Counted from the first letter of the stretch, positions 1-26,100 are shown. The stretch is DNA of 64,000 nt from Rotaria macrura (GCA_900239685.1 OENT01000794.1:1-64000); one strand, 5' to 3'. A program made the numbers and translations. Notes: generated by a model not told the origin, from the sequence alone.

Positions 1-2533
1 AATTTCTAATAGAAATTTTCCAAGAATTCATCCAAAAAAGATGTTCACGAAAAATATTAAATTTTCTTAATGCTTCCCATCTCCCTTCAACAATCTTTCT
101 GCTTTGCTTGTATTCGAATTAGTTACGTACTAACGATCACATCTCGTCTTGTACCTCGTTCAATGCTAGAAAGGGTTTCCAGAAAGAATTTTCTTCGTTC
201 AACAATGATTCAAAGCAATCTGGAATGAAGCTGAAACAACCTACAATCTGACATTGAAATATTTCCATGTCAAATCCCGAAAATAACTTACCACGAGACT
301 CAAATTATTATTCAGATGAATTCTAGATCCGGATAGCTAATTATGAGCTATATAAATATAATATTTGCATAATCTAGACAATTATCAGCTTGTGTAAACC
401 AAAGAGTGATCATTTTGTTGAAGAATATATTTAGAAAGACGAGCAGTTTCTAAGTAAAAAGCTTCTCAGCGTAGCCACGTTGGTGCTAGAATGTGGAACT
501 CGCGTATCTATAGCTTCATGATGCTAATAGAAAATACAGAACATGTAGCATCACCAATTGTTTTGCATCGTCTTTCTCTGATGGGCGCCCTACTTTTCTT
601 TGTCATTGTTGCTATACGCTCGTTAGTTTCCATTTTTTGTTGTTCACTTTTCTTAATTTAACAGTGTTCTTATTATAAGCATAGCAATAAATGGTAAATA
701 GCGCTATGATATATGACTATGATATAAGGTTAGTTGCTATGTCTGTAATAGATTAATACACTGGTTTCCATAGTCTCTAGTGCGTGCGGGTGGTGGTGGG
801 CAGGGGGGGGGAGCATACAAATCTTACTCTTAAACTTTCACTCGCTATTTTCTTCGAAAGGATATGTGAGTTGTTGCATAAAACTGTGTGATTAATGAAA
901 CTCGTGCATATTTCGAAAATCAATCACTAATTTTATCGAAAAATCACATCATCCGGAAGTAATTCGCATTAAGTGTATCATGTTTGATCAAGATTTAAAA
1001 CTTGAGCTGAATTTAATTATGAACTGTTGCTCTGATAAAATGTGTTGTACTAATTAGTTTCATGTCAGAGTAGATATAAGTGCAAGTCAATCCAACATAG
1101 GTCAACAAGGTTAATTTTAGTCGATGTAAAGTAGGTGTGGTTTTTTATCTGCTTTTGATTATAATATTCAAAATAAAAGTGAACTAATGCGCATAGCATA
1201 AAATACAATCAGTTAATCAGTTTTTGTTTTCGAAACAAACTAGGATTTCAATAAACATTAGCCAATTCAAAAATTAAAATAAGAAAACTCTTCAATACTA
1301 CTTACAAGACTCTATATGTTTGCCTGGATATTCTATTTGGATGACGACCAAATTAAAACTATAGAAGGACTAAAAATAAATGAAATATATATATATCTTA
1401 TTTGTAAATTAATGAAGCGAAAATTTAATCATAGCTTTTTACTTGTGAACTTACATTATTTGTCGTTGTACTTGCACTATTAATAATTAAGAATGTTTCA
1501 TTCAATTATTGAATCTCTGTAGCTTTGGTCATTACAAGATTGTTATTAACACATGAAGTATTAAAAGAGAAAAATAACTGCTTGCTATTTTAAATGTTGA
1601 AGTTCAAAATATGAAAAAAGAGAACGATAGTATAGGGTGGCGGACAATAAGCAGAATATTTGTGCGTGTGTGTATTCATCATAGAGAGATCATGCATTGA
1701 AGAACGATGCTTCTTCATCTCACAGTATTGCTGTTATGACGTTGTTGTCGTCGGCGTCGGCGTCGTCTTTTTTTCATCATATCAATGTGCGCTTGCGTGT
1801 ATGTTCCCTATTTTTCTCCTCATTGCTCTTCCACTAAATCGTGTCCGTCATGAGACAATTTCATCTAAGAAATAGAGCAACATCAACACTCCTTCATATC
1901 GTAGCGTTGTTATTTTTCCCCTCTTATTCTAAATAAGTTTGCTTTTCGTGAATCTTATTAATAACTCAGATTTTTTTAAAAATACAGATTCGTTAACATA
2001 AAGAAGGGCAATCGACGAATATGAGGTCGGATTTATGAGCGATAGTGATGCTGCTGATTATGATGGCAATTCTCATACCTCATTCATTCATCGATTCATT
2101 CTTTCCTTCATTCATTCATTTGTCTCTAGTTTTTTTCGAAAGAAAACGAGAAGAAGAATGGAACCAAACATACTCAGTAAAAAGGAGGTTTAGAAGTGCC
2201 TATTGAGTATAGTGAGACTGAAAAAAAAAGAAGAGATTTAGTAATAGCATCATGAGAACACCCCTAACCTTTCTTCAATCTTCTTCTTTCTTTCAATAAG
2301 AATGAAATCCATTGTCATCTGATTATTCTGTTCACTCTATCTCTCTGCCTTTATCCAGATTCTCTCCTTGTAAAAGTAATGACCATATGTAATCCGCCTT
2401 AAATACCAGTAGTTAATGAAATTACCCAGAATATTTCCTTTTTCTTTTTGTCAAATAACTCAATGAGAGACACGAAAAAAAAATACCGAAAGTACATGAT
2501 GAACTGTTTTCAATTCAATAGTAATTTATATCA
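1..2533. other. Gene-free AT-rich stretch
   Basis: No open frame here shows protein-like composition or a recognisable motif. A short G-rich run (GTG/GGTGG then poly-G) lies near 780-812, and degenerate TTCA/CATT repeats lie near 2080-2125. The only moderately long frame, near 1660-1875, is low in complexity (Cys/Phe/Val-rich) and is taken as chance. The 3' end of the minus-strand gene that stops at 2534 probably has its untranslated region just inside this stretch. Confidence 0.5.
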
Positions 2534-3565
2534 CTACAAAAATTGATATTCTTTCCAAGCAACATATAATGGAAACGCTAAACACGGTGAAATAATAAAG
2601 AAGATGGCAAACATAAAATAAGAAGTAAATCTTTTCAATTTGGATGATTGAACTTGATGATAGTCTCCAAAACTTAAACATTCATTTAAAATAATGAACA
2701 AAACAAGACTAATGAATAATGATGTGTAATCAATAGACCAGATAATTGTGACTGCATTGACTACATTCGATAGTTCATCTGCATAACTTTGTTTAACCAG
2801 TTCGTTCGACCAATGCATGATAAGAGAAACTAATGTAATGAAAAATAATGGAGCTGACAAAATAAAAAGTATGAATTGAGAATAAATAATCAATCGGTGA
2901 CTAGGGATAACCCAACAACAACGTTGCAGAGGATCCGAAAGTAAGCGTACCGGTAACGATAAAAGGGCAAAACCAATCGGTGACAAAAGAAGAATAATTG
3001 ACATTATAGAAACAACCAACTTGTTTGAGGAGAGAAAATATATTAAATATGTTGGTGTTATAATCATTAAAATTGTATAAATAAGACCAACATAAAGCAT
3101 TTCAATGACTACAGGTGATTTTTTTGAATTTCTTGATTGATAAAAATAAACATATGATGGAATGAATAATATTGGCAGACAAACTCCAATACCAACTGTC
3201 AGAAATATAACTTGAATAACCATCTGTCCGAGAAAGCCAGTAACATTAGATCGGTTTGATTCAACAATAATATTAAAGAGTACACTTGCGTACGTTAATA
3301 ACAGGGATACCATTATGAAATGATCCCATCGTGTAACGAGAGCATTGCTAACTAGTAAACGTATGTAACATAGTACACTTGATTGTGTATCATTTTTACA
3401 TTCATTGACAATAGTTGAAGATAAATCCCATACTATGGACGATGTAATAAATCCACCGAGACATGATAATCCTAATATAATGGCAAGAATAATGATAACA
3501 ACTTTTAAGATACTTTTTGATTGATTTCGATCAATTATTCCGATTTCGTATTTTAAAGAATTCAT
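2534..3565 (-). CDS. Multi-pass membrane protein, function unknown
   Basis: A single-exon frame of about 343 residues from the ATG at 3565 (MNSLKYEIGIIDRNQ) to TAG at 2534-2536. In-frame codons upstream of that ATG encode a few more residues but no earlier ATG, so 3565 is chosen. The protein has a short basic N-terminus, then about eight hydrophobic segments (first around residues 20-45, last near the C-terminus before WKEYQFL). Between the first two segments is a loop with Cys residues and an NDT glycosylation sequon that could face outside. I recognise no family; the layout is compatible with a receptor-like or transporter-like membrane protein but no diagnostic motif is visible. It is convergent with nothing and sits downstream of the ABC transporter gene on the same strand. 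Confidence 0.65.
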   Translation of the reverse strand: MNSLKYEIGIIDRNQSKSILKVVIIILAIILGLSCLGGFITSSIVWDLSSTIVNECKNDTQSSVLCYIRLLVSNALVTRWDHFIMVSLLLTYASVLFNIIVESNRSNVTGFLGQMVIQVIFLTVGIGVCLPILFIPSYVYFYQSRNSKKSPVVIEMLYVGLIYTILMIITPTYLIYFLSSNKLVVSIMSIILLLSPIGFALLSLPVRLLSDPLQRCCWVIPSHRLIIYSQFILFILSAPLFFITLVSLIMHWSNELVKQSYADELSNVVNAVTIIWSIDYTSLFISLVLFIILNECLSFGDYHQVQSSKLKRFTSYFMFAIFFIISPCLAFPLYVAWKEYQFL

Positions 3566-4401
3566 TCTTGTTTTTCTCTCAGTCAATGATGATAATGGAA
3601 GTTTTTGTTGCGTTGGGGTCTGTTTTTGTTTCTATTAGATAAGCATTATGAGTGTATGCATATATGTTTTACCAACATTCAACAGACATGAATTCATCAA
3701 AAGAAAAATAATAGTAAAAGGTTATCTTTTAGTGAAGAAAAAATTAACAAAAACCAGTTTCATCTTAGATAAAGAAGAATGTTGCTTTAGTTATATGACT
3801 TCGACTTGCAATTGCAACAATAAATAAAAGCAAATGATTCGGTTATTATTTTATTCGAAAAACCATAACTGGGCCCAATATTTTTGCATAGTATATGGTG
3901 AATTCTACTTTCTAAAAATATAAGACCTTCATATTTATTCAATATGATGGATCATCATCGCCAATTATATATAATTGTAATTACAACAAGATCAGTATGA
4001 TTATTAATTTAATTGAATACCTCTAGATAAAAGTTTTCCTTCATGTTTCATGTCTAAAAATATAGCTAGAAATTTTGATATTTTGTCATATATGTGTGAA
4101 AAGTATATAATTTTTTTTTCTCTCAGTATAACAAAAGCAACTGTTTGAATGCATGAATATTCATGAGATACAAACCCGTGACTAGTTTTTTTTTCCATAT
4201 ATACACTTATATATATATATATATGAGAGAGAGAGGATTTTACAAATCTATGATTATTTTTTTTGATCTATTCTATGTTGATTCGATTATATTATCAATC
4301 CATTATTTCTCCTATCTATTTGATTTTGTTCTATTTACAGATTTCATTTCCTGTCGGATTTTCCTGCAGTCATCTATGCTCAGAATTAAATAAATAAATA
4401 A

Positions 4402-4433
<32 letters not shown>

Positions 4434-4801
4434 CATGATTAAGTATAGTTAATGTTGACGAGCAAGTGAAAACCATTTGTATTAAGAATAATCAAACGAA
4501 AATAATTGAGAAATTCCTAATAAATGTGATATAACAGCTGATTGACACTGAGATATTTCATAAATGATTGGTATTTAGAAGAAGTAGCATGCAACAAACA
4601 TTTTAATTGAACAACATAATAGAGCGTAGCAAAAGAAGAGGACACAAAGCTATACAATTAAATCTAGTATCACACAAAAATTTTCAAACGAATTCCTCTT
4701 ACAGGATAAGTATTTGCAAAATGAAAAGTTTTATTCTGCAAACTGAATTAACCATAAGAAATATTTAGAAATAAAAATGGATATTGGTCCATATTCTTTG
4801 G
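3566..4801. other. Intergenic spacer with TA microsatellites
   Basis: Spacer between the membrane-protein gene and the stop of the ABC transporter gene, both on the minus strand. It has a short (TA)n run near 4208-4224 and a longer one at 4407-4433. No protein-like frame was seen. The part next to 4801 is probably the 3' untranslated region of the transporter gene. Confidence 0.5.
4407..4433. repeat. (TA)n microsatellite
   Basis: Pure alternating TA run of about 27 bases, directly visible. Confidence 0.9.
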
Positions 4802-14402
<9,601 letters not shown>

Positions 14403-14873
14403 TTTTCTAAAAAAGACAATGCAAGCTAGAAATCATGCCTGATTCTTAACGTGTCTCAAATTATAGTTAAATACATGTATCAAACGCATGCATATCGAGA
14501 CTAGGAAACAAGTTTTCTTTTGTTTTGCTTTTATGAACACGTTCTTTTCTTAAATCTAATAATCTTTCCGATTTAGTGAGAACACATAATAAACATAGAC
14601 AAGAAAAAAAAACAGAACAAGATAAAGACAGTCAAATAGTGATTCTTACAGTGTTTTCTTTTTGTTTGGTTTTAAAGATCACAACAAAAGTCTCTCAATA
14701 AACACAAGAACAGATATTCCAGATTTACATATGTTAGACAAGAATATTTTAGACTGTCGATGTATAGAAAAACAAAATAAAACGAAACAAAAAAAAAAGG
14801 TTAAACAAACATGCAGACGAAAAGAAAAAAGATCATAAAAGAAATTGAACGATTATAGTATGACTTAAATTAT
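14403..14873. other. Spacer between UBE2K-like and ABCC genes
   Basis: About 470 bases between the UBE2K-like stop codon and the ATG of the transporter gene, all on the minus strand. It should contain the transporter's promoter. A-rich runs occur (for example near 14600 and 14790) but I can identify no specific regulatory site. Confidence 0.5.
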
Positions 14874-17010
<2,137 letters not shown>

Positions 17011-18410
17011 GTTTCTTCTTTCAATTTATATTAAATTATAAAATAATATGTGTATATATATGTATATATATAGACTTATATATATCTGCAAAGTTTTTAC
17101 TGTCATGTCTTGTTTATAAATAGAAATATGCTATAGGAAAATTTTATCTCTGGTTGCCATGAACAACAAGAAAAATTATTATTTGCCTAAGACTTTCTTT
17201 ATTTAAATTTTTCGTTTTTCCTCTTGTTCTACTGACAAAAAAGCTGAACACACATATAAACTCGAGCGTACGGCACAAAAGAAGAAGAAAAGAAAAACAC
17301 CGCGAACAATACAAACGCTGAAATAACGTTTACTAAAAACCGAACAACGAAAAAAAAGGGTTCTCTATTACTTTTCTAAAAAAATAACGCAACAAACAAA
17401 ACAGACGCATAACGCGAGGTTGAATCTTACCAATAGTAGAATATGATGAACATGGTTACACAAAATACTGCTGCATAGATGCAAGCGACTGTTTTTGTTC
17501 AACCCGTTTAAAACTGAGAAGAAAACCGCACACATATGTATTGTGACTCTAAAAGCAGACGGGATACTTATTAAATATCAAACACAAGCAAAAAAGAAAG
17601 AAAAAACCTTTCTTGCTCGATTAAAAATTAGGCAAGTAGAAATGAACGAATCGTCTTGATTTTTTTATTTGGTCATCATTTAAGCCGCGAAAAATAACAC
17701 GGATCGTCCATCAATTAGCACCAAAAGAAACATCATGACATTTAGAATATGCTATGGTTTCAGTTAATGTAATATGCATGCGCGCTTCTTCCTGAGCTTG
17801 CCGTATACCGAGTATCCTGAGCTATAGAAACATGAAGATAGAAGCAAGCACAAGAACAAAAAAGAAAACAACCGGATCGGTGTAATACAGATAGTAATGA
17901 AAATTCCGACGGTGAACAAAAACAAAAAGCAATGAACGAAGAGATAAACTACATGAGATTGAATACTAACACAAAAAAACGAACAACAAAAAAAAATCCA
18001 GATTTTTTATTGATTTTTTTTTATTGCTACATGACACACGATTGGAAAAGAGAGAGTCAAAGCTACAATCTTGAGTGTATATTTGATAGAGAAAAAAACT
18101 AGTGAAAGACTGGCTCTAAACAAGAAGAAAACAAAACAAAACCAAAGAAACAAATCTATATCTAGTGTGAAATAAAAGAACATCACCGTGGGCTATACCT
18201 ACATTGCACGCACACACACACATGCACACAAACGAACAAACTCAACAAAAAATCATAGGTTTTAGAACGATCAGTTTCAAGTTCGTCATTTTCATATGTT
18301 AGCTAATTGTAATAGAATTGCAGCTTGCTTTGGCTCTGAGTATCTAAATAAATATCGTTATTTTAAAATTAGAAACATTTAATTTCAATGTTTTTCGGTT
18401 TTTTTCTTAT
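17011..18410. other. Gene-free spacer upstream of UBE2K
   Basis: A 1.4 kb stretch between the start of the UBE2K-like gene and the stop of the N4BP2-like gene. It holds a TA-rich microsatellite (about 17045-17090), many A-rich runs and a short CA repeat near 18215. It should include the UBE2K promoter and the N4BP2-like 3' untranslated region. No coding frame is supported. Confidence 0.5.
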
Positions 18411-21400
18411 TTACTTATATTTTCGTTGTTGTACATACGTAAGAATAGCTGAATGAATTTTAATATTACTACTACCATCATACATGGAATTTTTTTCATA
18501 GTCAGTTATAATTTCAATTGATTTTGGTGCTATATGTCGATTTTCTTGAGTAAATTCTTGTTCAATTTGTTTAAATAGATAAAAGGCTTCATCGAAATGT
18601 AGACCACGAAGATCTAGCCTTTGCGTTTTATGATATTGTTCAAGTCTCCAAAATGACAAGCGTTCGCATGCAGCTCGATTAGCATCTTTCATCAATTGAC
18701 TTTCTTTACTTGCACGATGAATATAAACGGATGCGACAGCAGACACACCATGATGATTTGCTTCACGAGCCTTTGCATAATATTCTTTATACTGTTGTGC
18801 ATGATGCAAAGCATTACATCGTAGAGTCAAGTAAGATTGAACAATCGGTTCAATAGTTGGTTTTGTTTTTGACAAATAACATGACGATGAAATCGATAAA
18901 GGGCTATTAATAGATGTTAATGAAACATTTTCATTAAACATCTTTGATATACAAGCAAATGTAGCATCATAGTTATATGTATTATCACGAAATATATCAT
19001 TGACAATATTAGTATCTAACGTTGGAAAATGTTGTTCAAGATCATTTAAATCACGTTGAGTTGCATAGTCAAGTTGATAGTTCTGAAAACAACATTCAAA
19101 TTGTTATAGAATATCTTTCTGAAGAAAAACAACAAAAATCATGATTATGAAAATAGAAAACAAGTCATTCTTGTTTATGGTAGGAAAATAAATAAGTAGC
19201 TGTTACGATGTTTAATATAGCAACAAAAGAATACTATTCGAATCACAGTCATATCTTAGTGAATATCATTACCAAAATGTTAAATTAAAATTAGAAATAA
19301 TGTTCTATTTGAAACTAGCAAGAAAGTATTTTTACGATTGTTAAATCAAATTCAAGTCGGAAAGTGCATACATCATTTAGATTCGAATGAACGATGAATA
19401 TTATGAAATGAATTTTAACTAGTTATGTGTTAGGATTTTAAACAGCTAATAATATTGATCATAAAAATCTATTTTCGATTTCAAGCATTCAGAGTTCGTT
19501 ATAAATCTCTGACGTTTTCAAAGTCTAATCATTGGAAAACATTCATCTGATCCATTCGAAACTTCACAATGTGCATAAGTCCGATATAATTTCGGTTTTT
19601 AAATTTAGAATTCATACCCTCGTAAGAAGTACGAAGCTAAATCTTCGTATTTTCGTCTTAATCAAGTTAATACAGTCCTATCGATATGTCTCTACATGGT
19701 GGGAAATTATTTTTTAGAAGAACTATTGTGAGAATGTTGAAGTATAGAACAGAGAGTTCATTTCTCTTCAAGCAAACTCATACGAAAAGAAGAACACAGA
19801 TGCAAAGAGAAAAAAAGGAAGAGATCTATGCACAAAAAATAATAGAAGTTACCTTCATGAATTTTTACAAATTTGAATAGCAGATATAGATGAATGTTTT
19901 TATTTTTATGTGTTTTACGATTAATTGATAAGAGAAAAAATCGAAAAGAAACGAATATCAACAAATGAATAATAGGTACCTGTTTTGATTTTTGTAATTG
20001 AGTTGTTTGTTGTTCAATCACCGGTTTTTGTATTTGATTAGATTCAATTAAAAATCGTTGTAATGCTGTATACATGCTTATTGATAAATCATTATTATTC
20101 GATATTGCAGTAGATTTATTTGGTAATGCACCATATAATTCTTCGAAAGATTCTATGATTGTCGAAGATAAATGTATTTCATTTGAATTCAGAGATTCAA
20201 TATTTGTTTTATTGTATGTTAAACGTTCGATCATTTCATCGTCATGTATATCTGGAAGTATATCATCAATGGATTTTATTTCGATGAATGGATTTCTCAA
20301 TTTGATTTGTTCGTTCCATTGATTCAAAGTATTCAAACATAATTGCCGAAGTTTTGGAAAAGATACTATTTGATTATTATTCTGTAGAAGATATTCATCA
20401 ATTTCTGTTTGTGTCCGTTGAATCTCAAAATGACAAATTTCATAAAACTGTCGTATAATTTCATTCGACAAACGATCTGAATAAATATCGATTAGTAAAT
20501 CTATATTATCATCAACTTGAACACCACATTCATTATAGCCAGGCAATGATGATATTACTTTAGATTGAAGAACATTTTCTGATGCATGACCAGTTAATAC
20601 TCGATCGGAATGATTTATTTTAGAATTAAAATCATTCGATGAACATTGCATAGAAACATGATGACTCGATACATTTAAACCATGTAAAGATTCAGGATAA
20701 TCCTTATGAATAGTATGTACTAGTTCACAATTTTCTTGACTATTGCATGGGCTTTCTCCATGACATTTTGTTGAAGATTGTTTCCTACAAAAAGAAGAAA
20801 ATTTAAATTATTTCATTTTCATTTTATATAATGTTTCTCTAATATGTATAGTTTCTATTTTGGTCCTACAGAAAAATAAATCAAAGCAACACTATGTTTT
20901 TTTATTTAGAACAATTCATATAGAAAAATAAATATATGCTATAGTTCATGATTCAATATGTTGTTCTATTCATAGTTTTGTTTATCGAAGAACAATTATT
21001 TTTATTTGCCAAGGGATGCAACTTAGATCGTTTTGGTTTACTTACATTTATACAAGGTAGTGCAGATGACGCTCTGAAACGGTCAACTCAATCTTCGAGC
21101 AACTTTATCGTTTTCTCTCTCTTTAGATTTAACCCAAACATTATTCCAACGAACGGGGGCGCGTGGGGCGTAACGCCCCCCTCTTTTAGAGTTTGCTGAT
21201 ACTATGTCCTCTGGTTTTGAAATTTACCTCTAAAGATTGAAAAATGTTACTTCTACCTATATTGTGCTCCCCCTGCTTTGAGAGTCGAATTATGCCCCTG
21301 ATGGTGAGAATATATAAAACGTATTTATCTGTTTGCTACTAACAGACTGGCAGAGTTAAAATTTAAGACGTATTTCCCTCAAAAACAATGGTGAGATTTT

Positions 21401-23126
21401 TGAAAACTGTAGATTTTTCTTTTGTCGTTATTTTTATACGTTATTAATCCGTTTGTTCAAACTTAACAGCAATACGTTTTTGAAACAGTTTTTTCAATTA
21501 TCTCAGAAATTGAGGGTTAATATTTCTGGTTGAATCTTCGAAATTCCAGAAGGCTTGTTCAGTACTGTAACGCTCTTACATAGCAAGACCTTTTCTCTTT
21601 AGTCCCATCTATAAACCTCTTATTTTTTGAGAAATTATTTCTTCGAGTCAAACGCTGATAGGGCCAATTTATAGAACATTGAATGGGCTTTCAAGTAGTA
21701 AAATAAGTTTTTCCTAAAAACACTTGCTCGGGTAGAAAATGCAAAAACAAACGAAACGCTATCACACTATTTCTGTGGATCAAATTTTTGAGCACTTAGC
21801 GTGCTCAGAAATATTTAATTTTTATACATATTGATCATTTAGATATGAATATCGTTTTACGCAAAGATCAACTTGCTACATTGAAACTGGAGTTCATTAC
21901 TGTACAGTGAGTTGAAAACTGTACAAGAACTTAGAAATTGCCCTTAGCTATGAGAGCAAACGCTAAATAATCTTTTTTGAAGAGAATCAAGTCCAGAATC
22001 AAATGATATGGCACTCAAAATTTTTTGAAAATTCTAAGGTCTGATTTCGAAGTAAACATTTAATATTTTTAAAGGGAAATGCTTCATTTGAATTCATAAT
22101 CAACACGAAAAACTGCATCTAGAAATGCATTTAGATCTGTCCATCTCGAAAAATGATTTTTGAAAATTTTGAAAATAATATTTTGTTTCTGTTTTTGTTA
22201 GCACAGCCTATAGTTTGATAAAACAGAGTGAGAAAAACGAATTCGCATCGAATTAATAGAAAATTTTATACTATAGACAATCGTTTGAATGCTTTTTTCA
22301 GAGGGAGGTTGGGGGGGGACGATCCCTTGTAGTAAAAAATTCAAACTCCATTGTTGCTGAAAAAATTGACTCCCTTCCCCTGCTATCAATTGCTCGGTAC
22401 GCCTCTGCCAACGAACGAAAAGGATGAAGAAAATTCACGTTAAAAAGTGATGCAAATATAGTGCAACACTAGTACGTATTTCAGAAAAGCAGACACTTAA
22501 AAAAAGGATGATCGATTGAAGAAATAAAGTTCATCGTCTTCTTTCACGGCTATAATTTCAATATGGAAAGTGTGTATCTCTTTGAGATACTACTAAATTA
22601 TAATATGTAACTATAAAGGAAAACAGAGTGATGACATTCATCATATCTAGTTATAGAATGTCTTTGAAATGGTAGACCTTGAAAAATCTTGCGATGAAAT
22701 TTATCGAAACATTTTCTATGAATAAGACTTTACTCTGGAAATCGATATCGGAGTTAATAGTTAGTTTTGGTCAATAAAAACTGATTCGAAATAAAGTTAA
22801 TGTGGTTGTCAATCGAATACAGTTGCAGCTTTTATAACTTTCTTTTAAAAGTCAGTGTAAAAAAATACAAACGTAACAGATACCACAGTCGTATTATTTC
22901 TGACTAGTTATGAAGGATAACAATTGATTCATCTATCTCGCAAAGAATAAGAACTCTGTTTACTTTGAAGAATTGATTTCTAAACCAACATTTCGGTTAC
23001 CATTATCAATCCAATCATAATCATTCATTTCATCGATAACAACAAAATCTGAAGAATCTTCAGCGAGTATCACATCGAATCGGTTTTGTTGTTGATGCTG
23101 TTGAAAAATTCTTTCCTCACAAATCA

Positions 23127-23157
<31 letters not shown>

Positions 23158-26100
23158 TACATTTAATAGAATTTCATTAGATTGTTGCTTATTTTTATTT
23201 TTTCTTCGTTTTTTTCCGATGATACTTGATTGCGATGATAGTGGTTGTGTTATTGTAGTTGTATCTATACAACGTGACGATGTTGATGGTGGCATACGTA
23301 ACATATGTTCAGTATTATAGGAATAATCTTGGCTTGTTGTTGAAGAAAAACGTGTCAATGAACGATGAAAACGTGAATGCGGTGTTGAAGGTGTTGATGG
23401 TAATGATGTTGTTGTCGTTGTTGTTGATGATGATATTAATGATAAATCATGAAATGAAACAGATAATGGCGTTGAAGATTGTGATGGTGTTGTTGCTGTT
23501 GCTGTCGTCGCTGCAGTTAATATTGATGTTGATGACAGTAAAGTTGTTTGATAGAAATTCGATGTTAAAAATAAAATCATATCATTGATACATACACGTA
23601 CATCATCAAAAATTAAGGGATCATCAACAATATTACACAATTTTCTTGATGCCGACATCGAGTCATTAAGATCGTTATTCTGATTAGTGTTTTGTTGTTC
23701 AGTTGGTTTTGTTACTGTTATCGATTGTGTTTGATTAATTATACTTTGAACTGTAACGTTATGTTCAAAACGAGCCAACATGTCTTTAATACGTCGTAAT
23801 GGTAAACTGTGTACATTGCGTCTAAAAAACAAAAAAAAACAATGCCAACAAACAACCTAATATTTAAATTCGTCTTTTTTGAACTTGAATCATTTATCAT
23901 AAATTAAAATCTCATGTAGAATTAGAGAGATGATTCTACGTCTAGAATAGTTTCCTAGTGCATAACTACTGTATAAAGAAACAAGGGTTTTTTTCACCAA
24001 CAGTAATCATGTAAAAATTCTATTCTTTTTCATTGTGTAATTGTAAATCATCAGAATTTTTTCATATCTAACTATTTACAAATTGTCTCGAACCTAATCA
24101 ACTCAGAATCGATTGACTTCTTAAAGTCAACAACTACGTTTTAAATCCGTGTTATTTCGTACTTGTCTCGTTTAGAAGTAAGCTTTCAACATTACTCCTA
24201 CTTATTTTCTTGTACATGTGAAATTGTATCGACTGTATATCCTTCTCCAAAAATTAGAATAATCAGATGGTTCAATCTATCTAGTAATGATGACAAATAA
24301 TAATTACTTGAATAATTCTCGAGCTTTGTATCGCCATGGAGTTTGTGGTTCAACTAAAAGAATATCATAACCGGCTTCTTTGCCCTAGAAAAAAAAAATC
24401 TCGATCAATGTTTAAATAAGTCATAAAATCTTATGAAACAGTTACCATTGCAACATATGGTTTCATTTCTAATACTTGTGTATTTGTATTATCAACAATG
24501 ATTGGAGATATATTTCGTTTCAATGCATCTGATACTAAACAAGAAAACAAAATAATTTACTTTTGAAATAATGCTGAATTAAGATAGATCGATATGTTTT
24601 TCGAACCTCGTCGATAATTATATCGATGAGCATCATTGAGTTTATTTAAATCGAATACATATTTATTTGAATGACTATCTGTAAAATAATCATCCGCTGA
24701 AAGTATCAAACCGTTATAACCATGATTAAGTGACCTACAATGAAGATATAGGTACACATGATCGTTTGATTTAGTTTTACATCTTAAAATAATGATACTT
24801 ACTTAGCTAATGTTGATTTTCCTGAGCCTAAATTTAAAAAAATCAGTCAATTATTTTTGTTTTCAATCAAATCAAACAAATTACATCTATTCAACGATAA
24901 AAAAATCTATAGTTCAAAGATATCATATTCAGCTTGTTTGATCATAGACAATGATAATTATCGCATTTGAACTCGTGCGTAGAAAAAATTTTTACAAATT
25001 ATAAAAGTTCGCGCATGCCTATGAATTTATAAAAAGCAACATAAATTATGATAGATATCAATTCATACGACAATAATTGAGTAATTATAGATAAATTGCT
25101 AATCTCCTATGGTTTGAACGCACATCATAGATTAATTCTGCAAAATACGTCTGCATCACTAATATAGACGAAAAAACAAAACTCAAAATATAATGATAGA
25201 GGCATATATATGTATGTTCGATCAAATAATATAGATTAGGGTAAATTTAACATTACTACTTTCATAATTGTGCTCGTTGGTTTCCGTTTTGGAGAAAGAA
25301 AAAAAGAATTTAATTCTAAATTTGAGATTTGTTCCGAACTTCAAAAATTCTTCGTTTCCTTTGCATTCGTATATGCTAATTATAGAATTTTTTATTTTTT
25401 ATTGAATTAGATTAAACGAGTAAAAGATAAATTAATTGGGAACAAAGTTAGACAGTATCGACTAACACAGTCTTTTAGAAATAAATTAGTAGGCACATTC
25501 GCTAATATTGAGGCTGAATGAATTTCAGACTATCGAATTATCTCACTCGGGAAAAGAATTTCTAAAGCATACTGTTGTTTTGCTTCTGTTTCATCAACGG
25601 AAATGTAAGTAAATAAATAAACCGCGTGATACTGCGAAGCATGTTGATCGCTAAACGAAACTTGGAATTTCAGTTCTGAAAATATTCTCATCGAAGTCAT
25701 CTTTTTGGACTAATATGAAACAAAGAAAGGGGAATCTCAGAGCTATTTATTCTGCCTACGAAAGCGTGTAGGACTGGTTTTTGAAAACGAATCATATGAA
25801 ATTCGAATATACATCTTCTTTAATTCCCATGAGCTATTTTTTTTTCTTGACATATACACATTCTATTTTCATGTTTTATGTAAAAGCAACGATATGAAGC
25901 AGTACGTCAGACTTTTTTATGTGTTTAATAAGTGTTTTGCCACAGGGATAACTCAGATCATTTGCCTAATGTCTATGAATAAATCTTATTAAGATAAAAA
26001 TGTTTTTCTTTTAATACTACAGACCTGAAAACAAAATTATAAATCGTATTAAGAAAAAATAGGAGAGAAGAGTGTAATTAGAAAATTCTTATGAAAACTG

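Noticed and set aside
1660-1875. Open frame of about 71 codons in the left gene-free stretch
   Set aside because: Low-complexity composition, no motif, no splice or neighbour context; likely chance.
22198-22389. Short minus-strand frame inside the 21153-22407 hAT-type element as a transposase remnant
   Set aside because: No hAT transposase motif such as the C-terminal dimerisation block is visible; the frame is short and probably chance.
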